From Roseateles saccharophilus (GTDB taxonomy: Bacteria > Pseudomonadota > Gammaproteobacteria > Burkholderiales > Burkholderiaceae_C), in assembly GCF_004342485.1 (NCBI RefSeq), contig NZ_SMBU01000005.1, positions 156,649 through 220,648 of the forward strand: a DNA stretch of 64,000 nt. The letters are read 5' to 3'. Made by a program: the position numbers and the translations under genes. Positions 52,801 to 60,511 of the stretch are shown here, in pieces (position 1 is the first letter of the stretch; each line of letters opens with the position of its first letter). The notes under the pieces were generated by a model. The model ran no database searches. It worked only from the letters and a program-made list of their open reading frames with translations, and had not been told where the DNA came from.

Positions 52801-53351
52801 CCGTGGCCCGCTATTACGCCAAGCTGCTGGCCATCAAGGACGAATACGAGGTCGCGCGCCTGTACACCGACGGCCGCTTCATGGCCGCGATGAAGGAACA
52901 GTTCGAAAACTGGGAATCCTTGAGCTTCCACCTCGCCCCGCCATTGATCTCCAAGCCCGGTGCCGACGGCCGTGCGAAGAAGATCGAGATGGGCTCGTGG
53001 ACGTTCACGGCGTTCAAGTGGCTGGCCAAGTTCAAGGGCCTGCGCGGCAGCGCGCTGGACGTCTTCGGCAGGACCGAGGAGCGCCGCATGGAACGCCAGT
53101 TGATCGCCGACTACGAGGCCCTGATCGACGACGTGCTCAAGTCACTGGCCGCAGACAATCTCAACACCGCCGTCGACCTGGCCCGCCTTCCCGAAAAGAT
53201 CCGCGGCTACGGCCATGTGAAGCAGGCCAACGTCCTCGCGGTGAAGCAGCAATGGCAGTTGCTGCTGGACCGCTTCCACGGCCGTGCGGCGGAGGTGGCG
53301 GCTCAGCCGGTGGCGATGGCGGTGCGGGTCAAGGGCGTGGCGGAGCTCTGA
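49812..53351 (+). CDS. Fused indolepyruvate:ferredoxin oxidoreductase
   Basis: A 1179-residue single-chain enzyme combining IorA- and IorB-type parts. It oxidatively decarboxylates aryl (or branched) 2-oxoacids to acyl-CoA with TPP and Fe-S clusters. N-terminal TGTQALVRLLL and GFVSGYRGSPLGM belong to the pyrimidine-binding module. The TPP-binding part includes YFCSGCPHNTSTKLPEGS and DAVAMTGGQPVDGQ. Cysteines near 637-685 (VCEGCGDCGVASNCL, SCVNGFCPSF) form the ferredoxin-like domain. A gamma domain follows (VTGVGGTGVVTVGALVSMAA, DFMGFAQKGGAVLSF), then a C-terminal DUF6537-like region. AAGGAGA precedes ATG 49812. It probably serves aromatic amino acid catabolism. Confidence 0.94.
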   Translation: MADTPALRPYQLSDNLAADSGAVFLTGTQALVRLLLAQKKQDERAGLNTAGFVSGYRGSPLGMVDQQLWKAKKFLAAAHIEFLPAINEDLAATACLGVQRVALDPQRSVDGVFAMWYGKGPGVDRSGDALKHGNVYGTSTQGGVLVVCGDDHGCVSSSTPHQSDQALQAWSMPLVHPANVAEYLEFGLYGWALSRFSGAWVGFKAISEVVESGMTVDLDAVPLDFEHAVDYTAPTNLHIRSVDLPSLDLESRLAHKLDAVKAFAKVNSIDKHIVTSPAATLGIVTVGKAHYDFMEVLRRLDLDPNALAAAGVRVYKVGLVFPLEPTRITEFCSNLTDVLVIEEKGPVVERQIKELLYHLPDFQRPRVVGKTDEHGCPVLSALGELRPSRIMGTVADWLARLNPALDRRHLVVDFLTPQLLSNAADAVRRQPYFCSGCPHNTSTKLPEGSRALAGIGCHFMASWMERGTSGLIQMGAEGVDWAAHSRFTKEKHVFQNLGDGTYYHSGYLAIRQAIAAKANITYKILYNDAVAMTGGQPVDGQTSVPQIARQVEAEGVKRLVVVSDEIGKYDGHHGLFPAGTSFHDRSELDAVQRELRDIEGVTVLIYDQTCAAEKRRRRKKKEFPDPPRRIFINEAVCEGCGDCGVASNCLSVVPVETDWGRKRTIEQSSCNKDFSCVNGFCPSFVSVHEPVLRKKAGASYTPQDLARELAAILPPAAWPWTGPFDLLVTGVGGTGVVTVGALVSMAAHLEGKQASVLDFMGFAQKGGAVLSFVRVAPTLDLLNQVRIDTQQADVLLACDMVVGASPDALGTVKPGRTVILANTHELPTAGFVRNPDASLQGDSLLAKMRFAVGDQAGLLNTIDAQDIAQRLMGDTLPSNIVMLGACWQRGLIPVSEAALMRAIELNGVAAEANKTAFSLGRLAIAAPDAIARLAGDVNVVRLFNYDQLDGPDGLIERRAKFLTDYQDAAYAARYRALVDRVRSEEAKLGKGQRLTQAVARYYAKLLAIKDEYEVARLYTDGRFMAAMKEQFENWESLSFHLAPPLISKPGADGRAKKIEMGSWTFTAFKWLAKFKGLRGSALDVFGRTEERRMERQLIADYEALIDDVLKSLAADNLNTAVDLARLPEKIRGYGHVKQANVLAVKQQWQLLLDRFHGRAAEVAAQPVAMAVRVKGVAEL

Positions 53352-53352
53352 G

Positions 53353-53898
53353 TCAGACCGGCTCTTCCCAGCCTAGCGCCGCCATGTCGTCAAGACGGTA
53401 CACGCTGTCTCCGAGCAGGATGAAGTCATCCAGCTGCGGCGGCCTGACCGCCGTGCCGGCCAGCATCGCATGCGCCTGGCCACGGTGATGGGTCTGGTGC
53501 ATGAAGAGGTGGGCCAGCACCCGCCCGACCGGCTCGCGCGGGCCGTTCTCGAGGCCCGCGCCGCGGTCGAAGGCGACGCGGCGGTCCTCGTCGCCGGGCC
53601 TCAGGGCCGCGCAGAAGGCGACCAGGCGGGCGTCGCTTTCGTCCTGGCGCCCGGCCAGCGCTAGCGCCGTGATTGCGGGCACATAGCTCGCCCAGATGCC
53701 GCGCATGGCCGCGTCGCCGTGCAGGGCGGCGAGGTAGTAGTGATCGACATTGAGGACGTGGTTCAGCGTCAGCGCGAGACTGGGGAAGAAGCTGGTGCGC
53801 GGCGCATGGAAGTCGGCATCCGACAGCGTTGCCACAGCGCCCAGCAGGCGGCGGTTGGCCAGGCGGCTGGCCCGGGCCTGGGTCAGGAACAGATTCAT
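53353..53898 (-). CDS. DinB-family metal-binding protein
   Basis: A 181-residue four-helix protein of the DinB/YfiT superfamily. It opens MNLFLTQARASRLANRRLLG, with metal-ligand histidines in LNHVLNVDHYYLAAL and HLFMHQTHHRGQAHAML, the usual HxxxH arrangement. Functions in the family vary (thiol transferases, isomerases, unknown), so none is assigned. I start at ATG 53898; the frame is open further upstream but the family opening is at this Met. The stop is 2 bp from the oxidoreductase stop, a convergent arrangement. Confidence 0.88.
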   Translation of the reverse strand: MNLFLTQARASRLANRRLLGAVATLSDADFHAPRTSFFPSLALTLNHVLNVDHYYLAALHGDAAMRGIWASYVPAITALALAGRQDESDARLVAFCAALRPGDEDRRVAFDRGAGLENGPREPVGRVLAHLFMHQTHHRGQAHAMLAGTAVRPPQLDDFILLGDSVYRLDDMAALGWEEPV

Positions 53899-54002
53899 GA
53901 CAGCAAATTGTGCGCCGCCACGGCCCGGGCGAGGCTGACGACGGCGGCCGGACATGCTTCAATGTCCGCGCAGCCCTCGCTGCGCCAATAACGAGAGACA
54001 AC

Positions 54003-56714
54003 TTGCGCATCGGAGACGGCTACACCGGGCCCGACACGATCAGCACGACCGCGTGGGTGACCGCGGCGGTGGTGCTGTCCATCGGCCTTGCACTGACGGC
54101 GGCTGGGGCCCTGTGGCAACAGCATCGGGCCAGCACCGAGACCCGCAGCCTGCAGGACCGCCAGATCGAACGGCTGCATGCCGACCTCGTCAGGCAGCTG
54201 ACCATGCCGGTCTACGGGCTCAGGGGCGCGCGCGGCACGCTGGCGGCGCTGGAGGGGCGCGCCAGCCGCACGGCCTTCCGGGCCTATGTCGGGTCGCGCG
54301 ACCTGCCGCGCGAGTTCCCCGGCGTGCGCGGCTTCGGCTTCATCGAGAGGGTGGAGCAGGCCGATCTCGACGCCTTCGTCGCGGCCCGGCGGCGCGGCGA
54401 TGCGCCGGACTTCCAGGTGCACGACCTGGGCCAGGGCCCGACGCACTACATCGTCACGCAGATCGAGCCGCTGGAGCGCAACGCCCAGGCCTGGGGCGCC
54501 GACTCCGGCGCGCTCGTCCCGCGCCGCCAGGCCATCGAGCGGGCCATAGACAGCGGCGAGGTCATGCTGTTCGGGCCGCTGCCGCTGATGCAGGATCCGC
54601 AGAAGGGCCCCGGCTTCCTGATGCTGGTGCCGGTCTACAGGCAGGCCGGCGACCCGGGCTCGCCGGCGGAGCGCCGGGCGGCCCTGCTCGGCGTGCTGTA
54701 CGCGCCGTTCGTGGCCAGCGAACTGCTCAAGGGCACGGCCGACCAGGCCGCGCAGCTGCTGGACCTGAAGCTGTCGGCGCGCGCCTCGGGCGGCGAGTTC
54801 GCGCCGCTGCTGGCGACCCGCCAGGGGCAGATGCTGCCGCTGGACGAACTGCCGGACTACACGCTCGGCGACGCCCCCACGGCCGAGTCGGTGCGCTTCA
54901 CGATCGACGGCTGCGAGTTCGAGCTCGACGCCGCGCTGACCCACGACGCCGCTGCGCGCCTGCTGGGGCTGTCCGGCGTCGGCCTGGCGCTGGGCGGATC
55001 GCTGCTGAGCCTGCTGCTGGCCGTGACGGTCTATCTGCTGGCCGCGGGCCGCGCGCGCGCCGAGGAGATGGCGCGCGGCATGACGGCCGACCTGGCGCGC
55101 CTGGCCAAGGTGGCCAGCGGCACGACCAATGCCGTCCTCATCCTCGACACCGGGCACTGCATCACCTGGGTCAACGACGGCTTCACGCGCATGACGGGCT
55201 ACACGCTGGCCGACGCCCAGGGGCAGCGCCCCGACGCGCTACTGCACTCCGACCGCACGAATGCCGACACCGTGCACGGCATGTTCGAGGCGATGAACGT
55301 GGGCATGGGTTGCACCGGCGAGCTGTGCAAACGCGCCAAAGACGGCCGCTACTACTGGGCCGACATCGAGATCCAGCCGCTGCGCGGCACCGAGGGCGAA
55401 CTGACCGGCTTCATGGTCATCGAGTCCGACATCACCGCCCGCAAGGCCCTGCAGGCCCAGGCCGACGAGGCCCGCCAGAGCCTGCAGGACCTCTACGACA
55501 ACGCCCCCTGCGCCTACTATGCGCTGGACGGCAACGGCCGCTTCCTGCAGATCAACGCCCTCGGCCTGAGCTGGCTGGGCTGCACGGCCGAGGAGCTGAT
55601 CGGCCGCACCAGTCCGCGCGACTTCTTCAGCCCCGAGGGCCAGCTCTTGTTCGACGAGGCCTTCCCGCGTTTCATCCGCGAGGGGCGGGTGTCGGGGCTG
55701 GAGTTCGACCTCACCGGCCGCCAGGGCCGCACGCGCCGCGTCAGCCTGTCTGCCACGGCCATCTACGACGCCGGCGGCGCCTTCCTGCGCAGCCGCTCCG
55801 TGATGTTCGACATCAGCGAGACCCACCGCATCCGCCAGCAGCTGCACCAGCTGACGCTGGACCAGCAGGCCATGCTGGAGAGCGACCTCGTCGGCATCGT
55901 CAAGCTCCGCGACCGCCGCTCGGTCTGGCACAACCGCGCGCTGGAGCGCATGTTCGGCTACGACGCCGAGGAGCTGCACGACGCGCCCGCCCGGCTGCTC
56001 TACCCGGACGACACCGCCTTCCAGACGCTGGGCCTGCTGGCCTACCCGCAGCTGCGCAGTGGCGGGCGCTTCCGCACCCAGCAGCAGATGCGCCGCAAGG
56101 ACGGCTCGCTGATCTGGGTCGACATCTCCGGCGTCGAGCTGCCCGGCAGCGGCGGCGCGACGCTGTGGATGATGCTGGACATCACGCAGCGCAAGGCCCA
56201 CGAGGAGCGCATGGAGCGCGCGGCCCTGCACGACGCGCTGACCGGCCTGCCCAACCGCCTGCTGCTGGCCGACCGCCTCAGGCAGGCCATCCACAGCGCC
56301 GAACGCAGCGGCCATGTGTTCGCGCTGGCCTATCTGGACCTGAACGGTTTCAAGGAAATCAACGACACCCATGGCCACGACGCGGGCGACGAGGTGCTCA
56401 AGGTGGTGGCCGCCCGCCTGCAGGCGGGGCTGCGCGCCAGCGACACCGTGGCCCGCCTGGGCGGCGACGAATTCGTCGTGCTGCTGACGCCCGAGCAGGC
56501 CGCCGCCGAGGCCGGGCCGGCGCTGAGCCGCATGCTGGACGCGCTGAGCCGGCCGATCACGCTGAGCAAGGGCGTGCAGGTGGCCGTCGGCAGCAGCCTG
56601 GGCCTGGCCCATTTCCCGGCCGACGGCCGCTCGCCCGACGAGCTGATGCGCCATGCCGACGAAGCCATGTTCGCCAACAAGCGCTCCGGCCGCGCCCGCG
56701 CAAGTACCGGTTAG
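54003..56714 (+). CDS. CHASE-PAS-GGDEF membrane diguanylate cyclase
   Basis: About 903 residues from TTG 54003, preceded by GAGAG. An earlier frame start at 53910 would overlap the promoter of the divergent DinB gene, so I reject it. Domains: membrane segment at about 15-40, CHASE sensor at about 65-240 (FPGVRGFGFIERVEQADLDA; PGFLMLVPVYR), second membrane segment at about 320-345, and three PAS-type regions at about 365-730. The GGDEF domain has the active site in ARLGGDEFVVLL near 820 and an RASD inhibitory-site motif five residues before it. No EAL domain. It should raise c-di-GMP in response to an external small molecule. Confidence 0.92.
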   Translation: MRIGDGYTGPDTISTTAWVTAAVVLSIGLALTAAGALWQQHRASTETRSLQDRQIERLHADLVRQLTMPVYGLRGARGTLAALEGRASRTAFRAYVGSRDLPREFPGVRGFGFIERVEQADLDAFVAARRRGDAPDFQVHDLGQGPTHYIVTQIEPLERNAQAWGADSGALVPRRQAIERAIDSGEVMLFGPLPLMQDPQKGPGFLMLVPVYRQAGDPGSPAERRAALLGVLYAPFVASELLKGTADQAAQLLDLKLSARASGGEFAPLLATRQGQMLPLDELPDYTLGDAPTAESVRFTIDGCEFELDAALTHDAAARLLGLSGVGLALGGSLLSLLLAVTVYLLAAGRARAEEMARGMTADLARLAKVASGTTNAVLILDTGHCITWVNDGFTRMTGYTLADAQGQRPDALLHSDRTNADTVHGMFEAMNVGMGCTGELCKRAKDGRYYWADIEIQPLRGTEGELTGFMVIESDITARKALQAQADEARQSLQDLYDNAPCAYYALDGNGRFLQINALGLSWLGCTAEELIGRTSPRDFFSPEGQLLFDEAFPRFIREGRVSGLEFDLTGRQGRTRRVSLSATAIYDAGGAFLRSRSVMFDISETHRIRQQLHQLTLDQQAMLESDLVGIVKLRDRRSVWHNRALERMFGYDAEELHDAPARLLYPDDTAFQTLGLLAYPQLRSGGRFRTQQQMRRKDGSLIWVDISGVELPGSGGATLWMMLDITQRKAHEERMERAALHDALTGLPNRLLLADRLRQAIHSAERSGHVFALAYLDLNGFKEINDTHGHDAGDEVLKVVAARLQAGLRASDTVARLGGDEFVVLLTPEQAAAEAGPALSRMLDALSRPITLSKGVQVAVGSSLGLAHFPADGRSPDELMRHADEAMFANKRSGRARASTG

Positions 56715-56807
56715 GGAACGTTTCAGCCAGGGCGTATTCACGCTCTGTGCCCGTCGCGCGTCGAACGGATGCCAAGCCGCCGGCTGCTTGCGGCATCATG
56801 CCCGCCC

Positions 56808-57935
56808 ATGCTGACCCGCCGCCAAGCCCAACTCGCCCTGGCCAGCCTCGCGCTGCCCGCCGCTCTCGCACGCGCCCAGGAGCGGCGTGCGATCGTGCTC
56901 GGCCAGTCCGTCCCGTTGACCGGCCCCGCCGCCCAGCTCGGCCTGCAGATGCAGCTGGGCGCCAAGGCCTATTTCGACGCCGTCAACGCGGCCGGCGGCG
57001 TCGGCGGCATGCCCATCGTGCTGAAGACCCTGGACGACGGCTACGAACCCACTCGCTGCAAGGCCAACACCGAGAAGTTCATCCAGGAGGACGTGTTCGC
57101 GCTGTTCGGCTATGTCGGCACGCCCACCTCGCTGGCCGCCCTGCCGCTGGCCACCCAGGCCAAGCTCCCCTTCATCGCCCCCTTCACCGGCGCCGAGGCC
57201 CTGCGCGACCCGTTCAACCGGCTGGTCTTCCACATCCGCGGCTCCTACTACGACGAGACCGAACTCATCGTCAAGCAGCTGACCCAGCTGGACCTGAAGA
57301 GGATCGCCGTCTTCCACCAGAACGACGCCTACGGCCAGGCCGGCCTGAAGGGCGTGCAGCGCGCGCTGGACAAGCGCGGCCTGCAGCCCGCGGCCGTCGC
57401 CACCGTGGAGCGCAACAGCGTCGACGTGGCCGCGGCCGTCAAGGCCCTGGTGCCCGCCAAAGCCGAGGCCATCGTGCAGATCAGCGCCTACAAGAGCTGC
57501 GCCGCCTTCATCCGCGAGGCCCGCAGGGCCGGCTACGGCGGCCAGTTCCATAACGTCTCCTTCGTCGGCACCCAGGCCCTGGCCGACGAGCTCGGCAAGG
57601 AGGCTGCCGGCGTCGTCATCTCGCAGGTCATGCCCTCGCCCTTCGGCACCGCCGTTGGCCTGGTCAACGACTACCAGCTGGCCCTGCACAAGCTCGACGC
57701 CAAGGCCGAGCCCAACTACACCAGCATCGAGGGCTATATCGCCGCCCGCGTCATCGTGGACGGGCTGCGCCGCCTTGGCGGCCACCCGACGCGCGAGGGC
57801 CTGATCAGCGCCCTCGAGACCCTGTCCGGCTACGAGTCGCGCGGTTACCGCCTGAGCTTCGGGCCGGCCAAGCATGTCGGCTCCAGCTTCGTCGAGCTGA
57901 GCATGCTGACGGCCGAGGGCAAGATCCTGCGCTGA
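56808..57935 (+). CDS. Branched-chain-amino-acid-type ABC transporter substrate-binding protein
   Basis: A 375-residue periplasmic binding protein of the LivK-like (peripla_BP_6) family. The signal region ALASLALPAALARAQ is cleaved near residue 24. It has the family marks GQSVPLTGPAAQLGLQMQLG, KANTEKFIQEDVFALFGYVG and FHQNDAYGQAGLKGVQRAL. ATG 56808 is chosen over a frame starting at 56769 because the signal peptide begins there. No permease or ATPase genes are adjacent, so it may feed another transporter or act as a sensor partner (for example of a two-component or CHASE protein). Substrate unknown. Confidence 0.9.
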   Translation: MLTRRQAQLALASLALPAALARAQERRAIVLGQSVPLTGPAAQLGLQMQLGAKAYFDAVNAAGGVGGMPIVLKTLDDGYEPTRCKANTEKFIQEDVFALFGYVGTPTSLAALPLATQAKLPFIAPFTGAEALRDPFNRLVFHIRGSYYDETELIVKQLTQLDLKRIAVFHQNDAYGQAGLKGVQRALDKRGLQPAAVATVERNSVDVAAAVKALVPAKAEAIVQISAYKSCAAFIREARRAGYGGQFHNVSFVGTQALADELGKEAAGVVISQVMPSPFGTAVGLVNDYQLALHKLDAKAEPNYTSIEGYIAARVIVDGLRRLGGHPTREGLISALETLSGYESRGYRLSFGPAKHVGSSFVELSMLTAEGKILR

Positions 57936-58059
57936 GCCGGCGCCGCTGCATCCGGTTACTTGCTTGCCGGCGGCTGACGCCTCACGCCCGGTAACTCGTC
58001 CCGGTCAACCGCGACCCGGGGCGCGAACTTAAGCTGACGTCACAACCACAGGAATCCAG

Positions 58060-59208
58060 ATGCCTCGCCAGCCCGCTCTCGCCCTGATCACGACAGGCGC
58101 CGCCCTCGCCTTGCTGGCCGGCTGCGCCGCGCCCCCGCACACCCAGGTCCGCACCGTGGTCCAGGTGGCAGCGCCCGCGCCGGTCGTGAGCGTCTACGTC
58201 GACCCGCCGATGATCCAGCCCGAGCCGGTGCTCGTGGACGTGGCGCCGCCGCCGATGCTGGTCGAGGTTCCGCCGCCGCCTCCCATGGTGCAGGCGGTCT
58301 GGGTCGGCGGCTACTGGGGCTGGCAGGGGCGCTGGGTCTGGTGCGCCGGGCACTGGATGGCGCCGCCGCAGATGGGCTATGTGTGGGCCCAGCCCTACTA
58401 CGAGCATCGCGACGGCGCCGTCATCTTCATCGCGGGCCACTGGGCCGGGGCCGGCGTCGCCTTCGTTCCGCCGCCGCCCGGCCTGCACCTGTCGCTGCAG
58501 GTCTCGCTGGACGGCGGCGCCCGCCCGGTCGGCCCGGCCGGTGTGTTCGTGCCGCCGCCGCCGGGCTCCCGCCCCGGCCTCGTCGTGCCCGCCCCCGTGG
58601 GCACGCCGCCGGCGGTGGTCGTCAGCGCGCCGCCGGTCGTCAACGTCGGCATGCGGGTGACGAACAACATCAACAATCACAACGTCACCAACATCACCAA
58701 TGTCACGAACATCACCAACGTGACCGTCGTCGCGCCGCCTGCAGCCACGGCCAACGGCCAGGCCTACCAAGGCAGCATCCCGGCCCAGGCCCATCTCGCG
58801 GCCGCCCTGCCGGCCGTCGTCCAGGCCCGGGCGCCGCGGCCGGCATACACGCCCGCGCCGGCGATGGCCACGCCGCCCGTGCAGCCGGCACCTGCCAGGA
58901 TGCGGGCCCAGGACCTGCCCCAGCCCGCGCCGATGGCCGCCCCCGCCGCACGGCCGGCGCCGCATGCCGAGCCACCGCTGCCGAGTGCCGCCCCGGCGCC
59001 CTCGCAGCCCCGGCCCGCTGAGCCGCGGGTCCAGCATCCCGAACCCGCGCATGACAGGCCCCACGCCGAAGCGCAGCGACCGCCCGCACCGCCTCCCAGC
59101 CAGGCTGCCGCAAAGCCGGCGCCGCAGCAGCCGACGCACCGGGAGCACGGGCCGCACGACAAGGAAGACCCGCGCCACGGCGAGCATCACGGCGAAGAAG
59201 CCCGCTGA
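58060..59208 (+). CDS. Proline-rich lipoprotein with aromatic and Asn-repeat segments
   Basis: A 382-residue protein with a lipobox LLAGC (Cys22) signal. Order: Pro/Val-rich region (about 30-85), then two aromatic W/Y/G motifs (WVGGYWGWQGRWVWCAGHWM; VIFIAGHW) similar to YXWxxGxW repeat proteins of betaproteobacteria. Next is a Pro/Gly region with PPPPG repeats, a striking NNINNHNVTNITNVTNITNV stretch near 206-225, and a Pro/Ala/His-rich C-terminal half ending HGEHHGEEAR. I do not know its function. Outer-membrane or surface location is likely. It stands between an ABC binding protein and a convergent Lrp gene. Confidence 0.7.
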   Translation: MPRQPALALITTGAALALLAGCAAPPHTQVRTVVQVAAPAPVVSVYVDPPMIQPEPVLVDVAPPPMLVEVPPPPPMVQAVWVGGYWGWQGRWVWCAGHWMAPPQMGYVWAQPYYEHRDGAVIFIAGHWAGAGVAFVPPPPGLHLSLQVSLDGGARPVGPAGVFVPPPPGSRPGLVVPAPVGTPPAVVVSAPPVVNVGMRVTNNINNHNVTNITNVTNITNVTVVAPPAATANGQAYQGSIPAQAHLAAALPAVVQARAPRPAYTPAPAMATPPVQPAPARMRAQDLPQPAPMAAPAARPAPHAEPPLPSAAPAPSQPRPAEPRVQHPEPAHDRPHAEAQRPPAPPPSQAAAKPAPQQPTHREHGPHDKEDPRHGEHHGEEAR

Positions 59209-59253
59209 CGCCTGCCGCCGCAAGCCGGCTCGCGCAGCCGGCGCCTGGCGGGC

Positions 59254-59697
59254 TCAGCCGCGCTCGTCCTTGGGCGAGTCCATCACGATATAGCTCGTGA
59301 TCATGCTGACCTGCGGCAGGCCGCCCAGCACGTCGGCATGGAAGCGCTTGTAGGCGGCCAGGTCGGCCACCTCGACGCGCAGCAGGTACTCGAAGGCGCC
59401 GGTCACGTTGTGGCATTCGCGCACGACCGGGCAATCGCCCATCGCGCACTCGAAGCCCTGCTGCTCGGCCAGCGTGTGCCCCGACAGGCCGATGGCGACA
59501 TAGGCGACGAAGCCCAGGCCCAGCCGCGCCGGGTCCAGCACGGCGCGGTAGCCCTTGATGACGCCCAGCCGCTCCAGCTCCTGCACGCGGCGCAGGCAGG
59601 CCGAGGGGCTGAGCGCGATGCGCTGGGCCAGCTCGGCGTTCGTCATCCGGCCATCGCCGACCAGTTCGCGCAAGATTTTCTCGTCGATGGCATCCAT
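59254..59697 (-). CDS. Lrp/AsnC-family regulator next to a LysE-type exporter
   Basis: A 147-residue regulator. The helix-turn-helix has MTNAELAQRIALSPSACLRR near 18-38 and the effector domain HNVTGAFEYLLRVEVADLAA near 97-116. It is divergent from the LysE-type exporter (84 bp between starts), the standard arrangement in which the Lrp protein senses an amino acid and switches on export. Confidence 0.94.
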   Translation of the reverse strand: MDAIDEKILRELVGDGRMTNAELAQRIALSPSACLRRVQELERLGVIKGYRAVLDPARLGLGFVAYVAIGLSGHTLAEQQGFECAMGDCPVVRECHNVTGAFEYLLRVEVADLAAYKRFHADVLGGLPQVSMITSYIVMDSPKDERG

Positions 59698-59781
59698 GGC
59701 CGCAGATCATTGCATGCATCCCGGGCAGCACGGCGCCAAAAGCAAGCCCATTCGGCCTGCACCTGCCTAGAGTTGCGGGCC

Positions 59782-60375
59782 ATGAATTCCAGCGCCACCC
59801 TGCTCGCCCTCGCCGGCTTCGCCTTCGTCACCTCCATCACCCCCGGACCCAACAACCTGATGCTGCTGGCCTCGGGCACCCACTTCGGCTGGCGGCGCAG
59901 CCTGCCCCATCTGCTGGGCATCTCCTTCGGCTTCGGCATCATGCTGGCCCTGGTCGGCCTGGGCCTGGGCGAGGCGTTCGCGCGCTTCCCGGCGCTGCAC
60001 GAGGTGCTGAAGTGGGCCAGCCTGGCCTATCTGCTCTACCTAGCCGCGCGCGTGGCCACCGCCACGCCGCCCGGCGCCGACGGCCGGGCCGGGGACGGCG
60101 GCCGGCCGATGGGCTTCGTGGCCGCGGCCCTGTTCCAGGTCGTCAACCCCAAGGCCTGGGCGATGGCCCTGACCGCCGTGACGGCCTACAGCGAGCTCGG
60201 CGTCGCGGCGCTGACGGCCGTCTTCGTCGCCGTGAACCTGCCCTGCTGCGGATCCTGGGCGCTGCTGGGCGAGCAGATGCGCCGCTGGCTGCACCGGCCG
60301 CGCGCGCTGCAGGCCTTCAACTGGGGCGCCGCGGCGCTGATGGTGGTCTCGGTGCTGCCGCTGCTCAAGGGCTGA
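59782..60375 (+). CDS. LysE/RhtB-family amino acid exporter
   Basis: A 197-residue membrane protein with about six hydrophobic segments. The family signature is FVTSITPGPNNLMLLASGTH near 16-35 and, later, FQVVNPKAWAMALTAVTAY. It exports an amino acid or analogue driven by the proton gradient; the substrate cannot be read from sequence. Divergent from an Lrp gene, its probable regulator. Confidence 0.94.
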   Translation: MNSSATLLALAGFAFVTSITPGPNNLMLLASGTHFGWRRSLPHLLGISFGFGIMLALVGLGLGEAFARFPALHEVLKWASLAYLLYLAARVATATPPGADGRAGDGGRPMGFVAAALFQVVNPKAWAMALTAVTAYSELGVAALTAVFVAVNLPCCGSWALLGEQMRRWLHRPRALQAFNWGAAALMVVSVLPLLKG

Positions 60376-60511
60376 AGGCGCGACGGCGCCGCGAATTCCT
60401 GACCGGGAAGCCTTCACTCGCCCGTCATATTTCAGCGCCGATACAAAACGGCAGCACGCCGGAAACGGCCGCGAACGAGGATGGCGGCCGCCTTCTGCTC
60501 CGGAGCCCCGC

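Noticed and set aside
53910..54002. Earlier start for the CHASE-PAS-GGDEF protein
   Set aside because: It would begin 12 bp from the DinB start on the other strand and adds residues unlike a membrane protein leader; TTG 54003 with an upstream GAGAG is more plausible.
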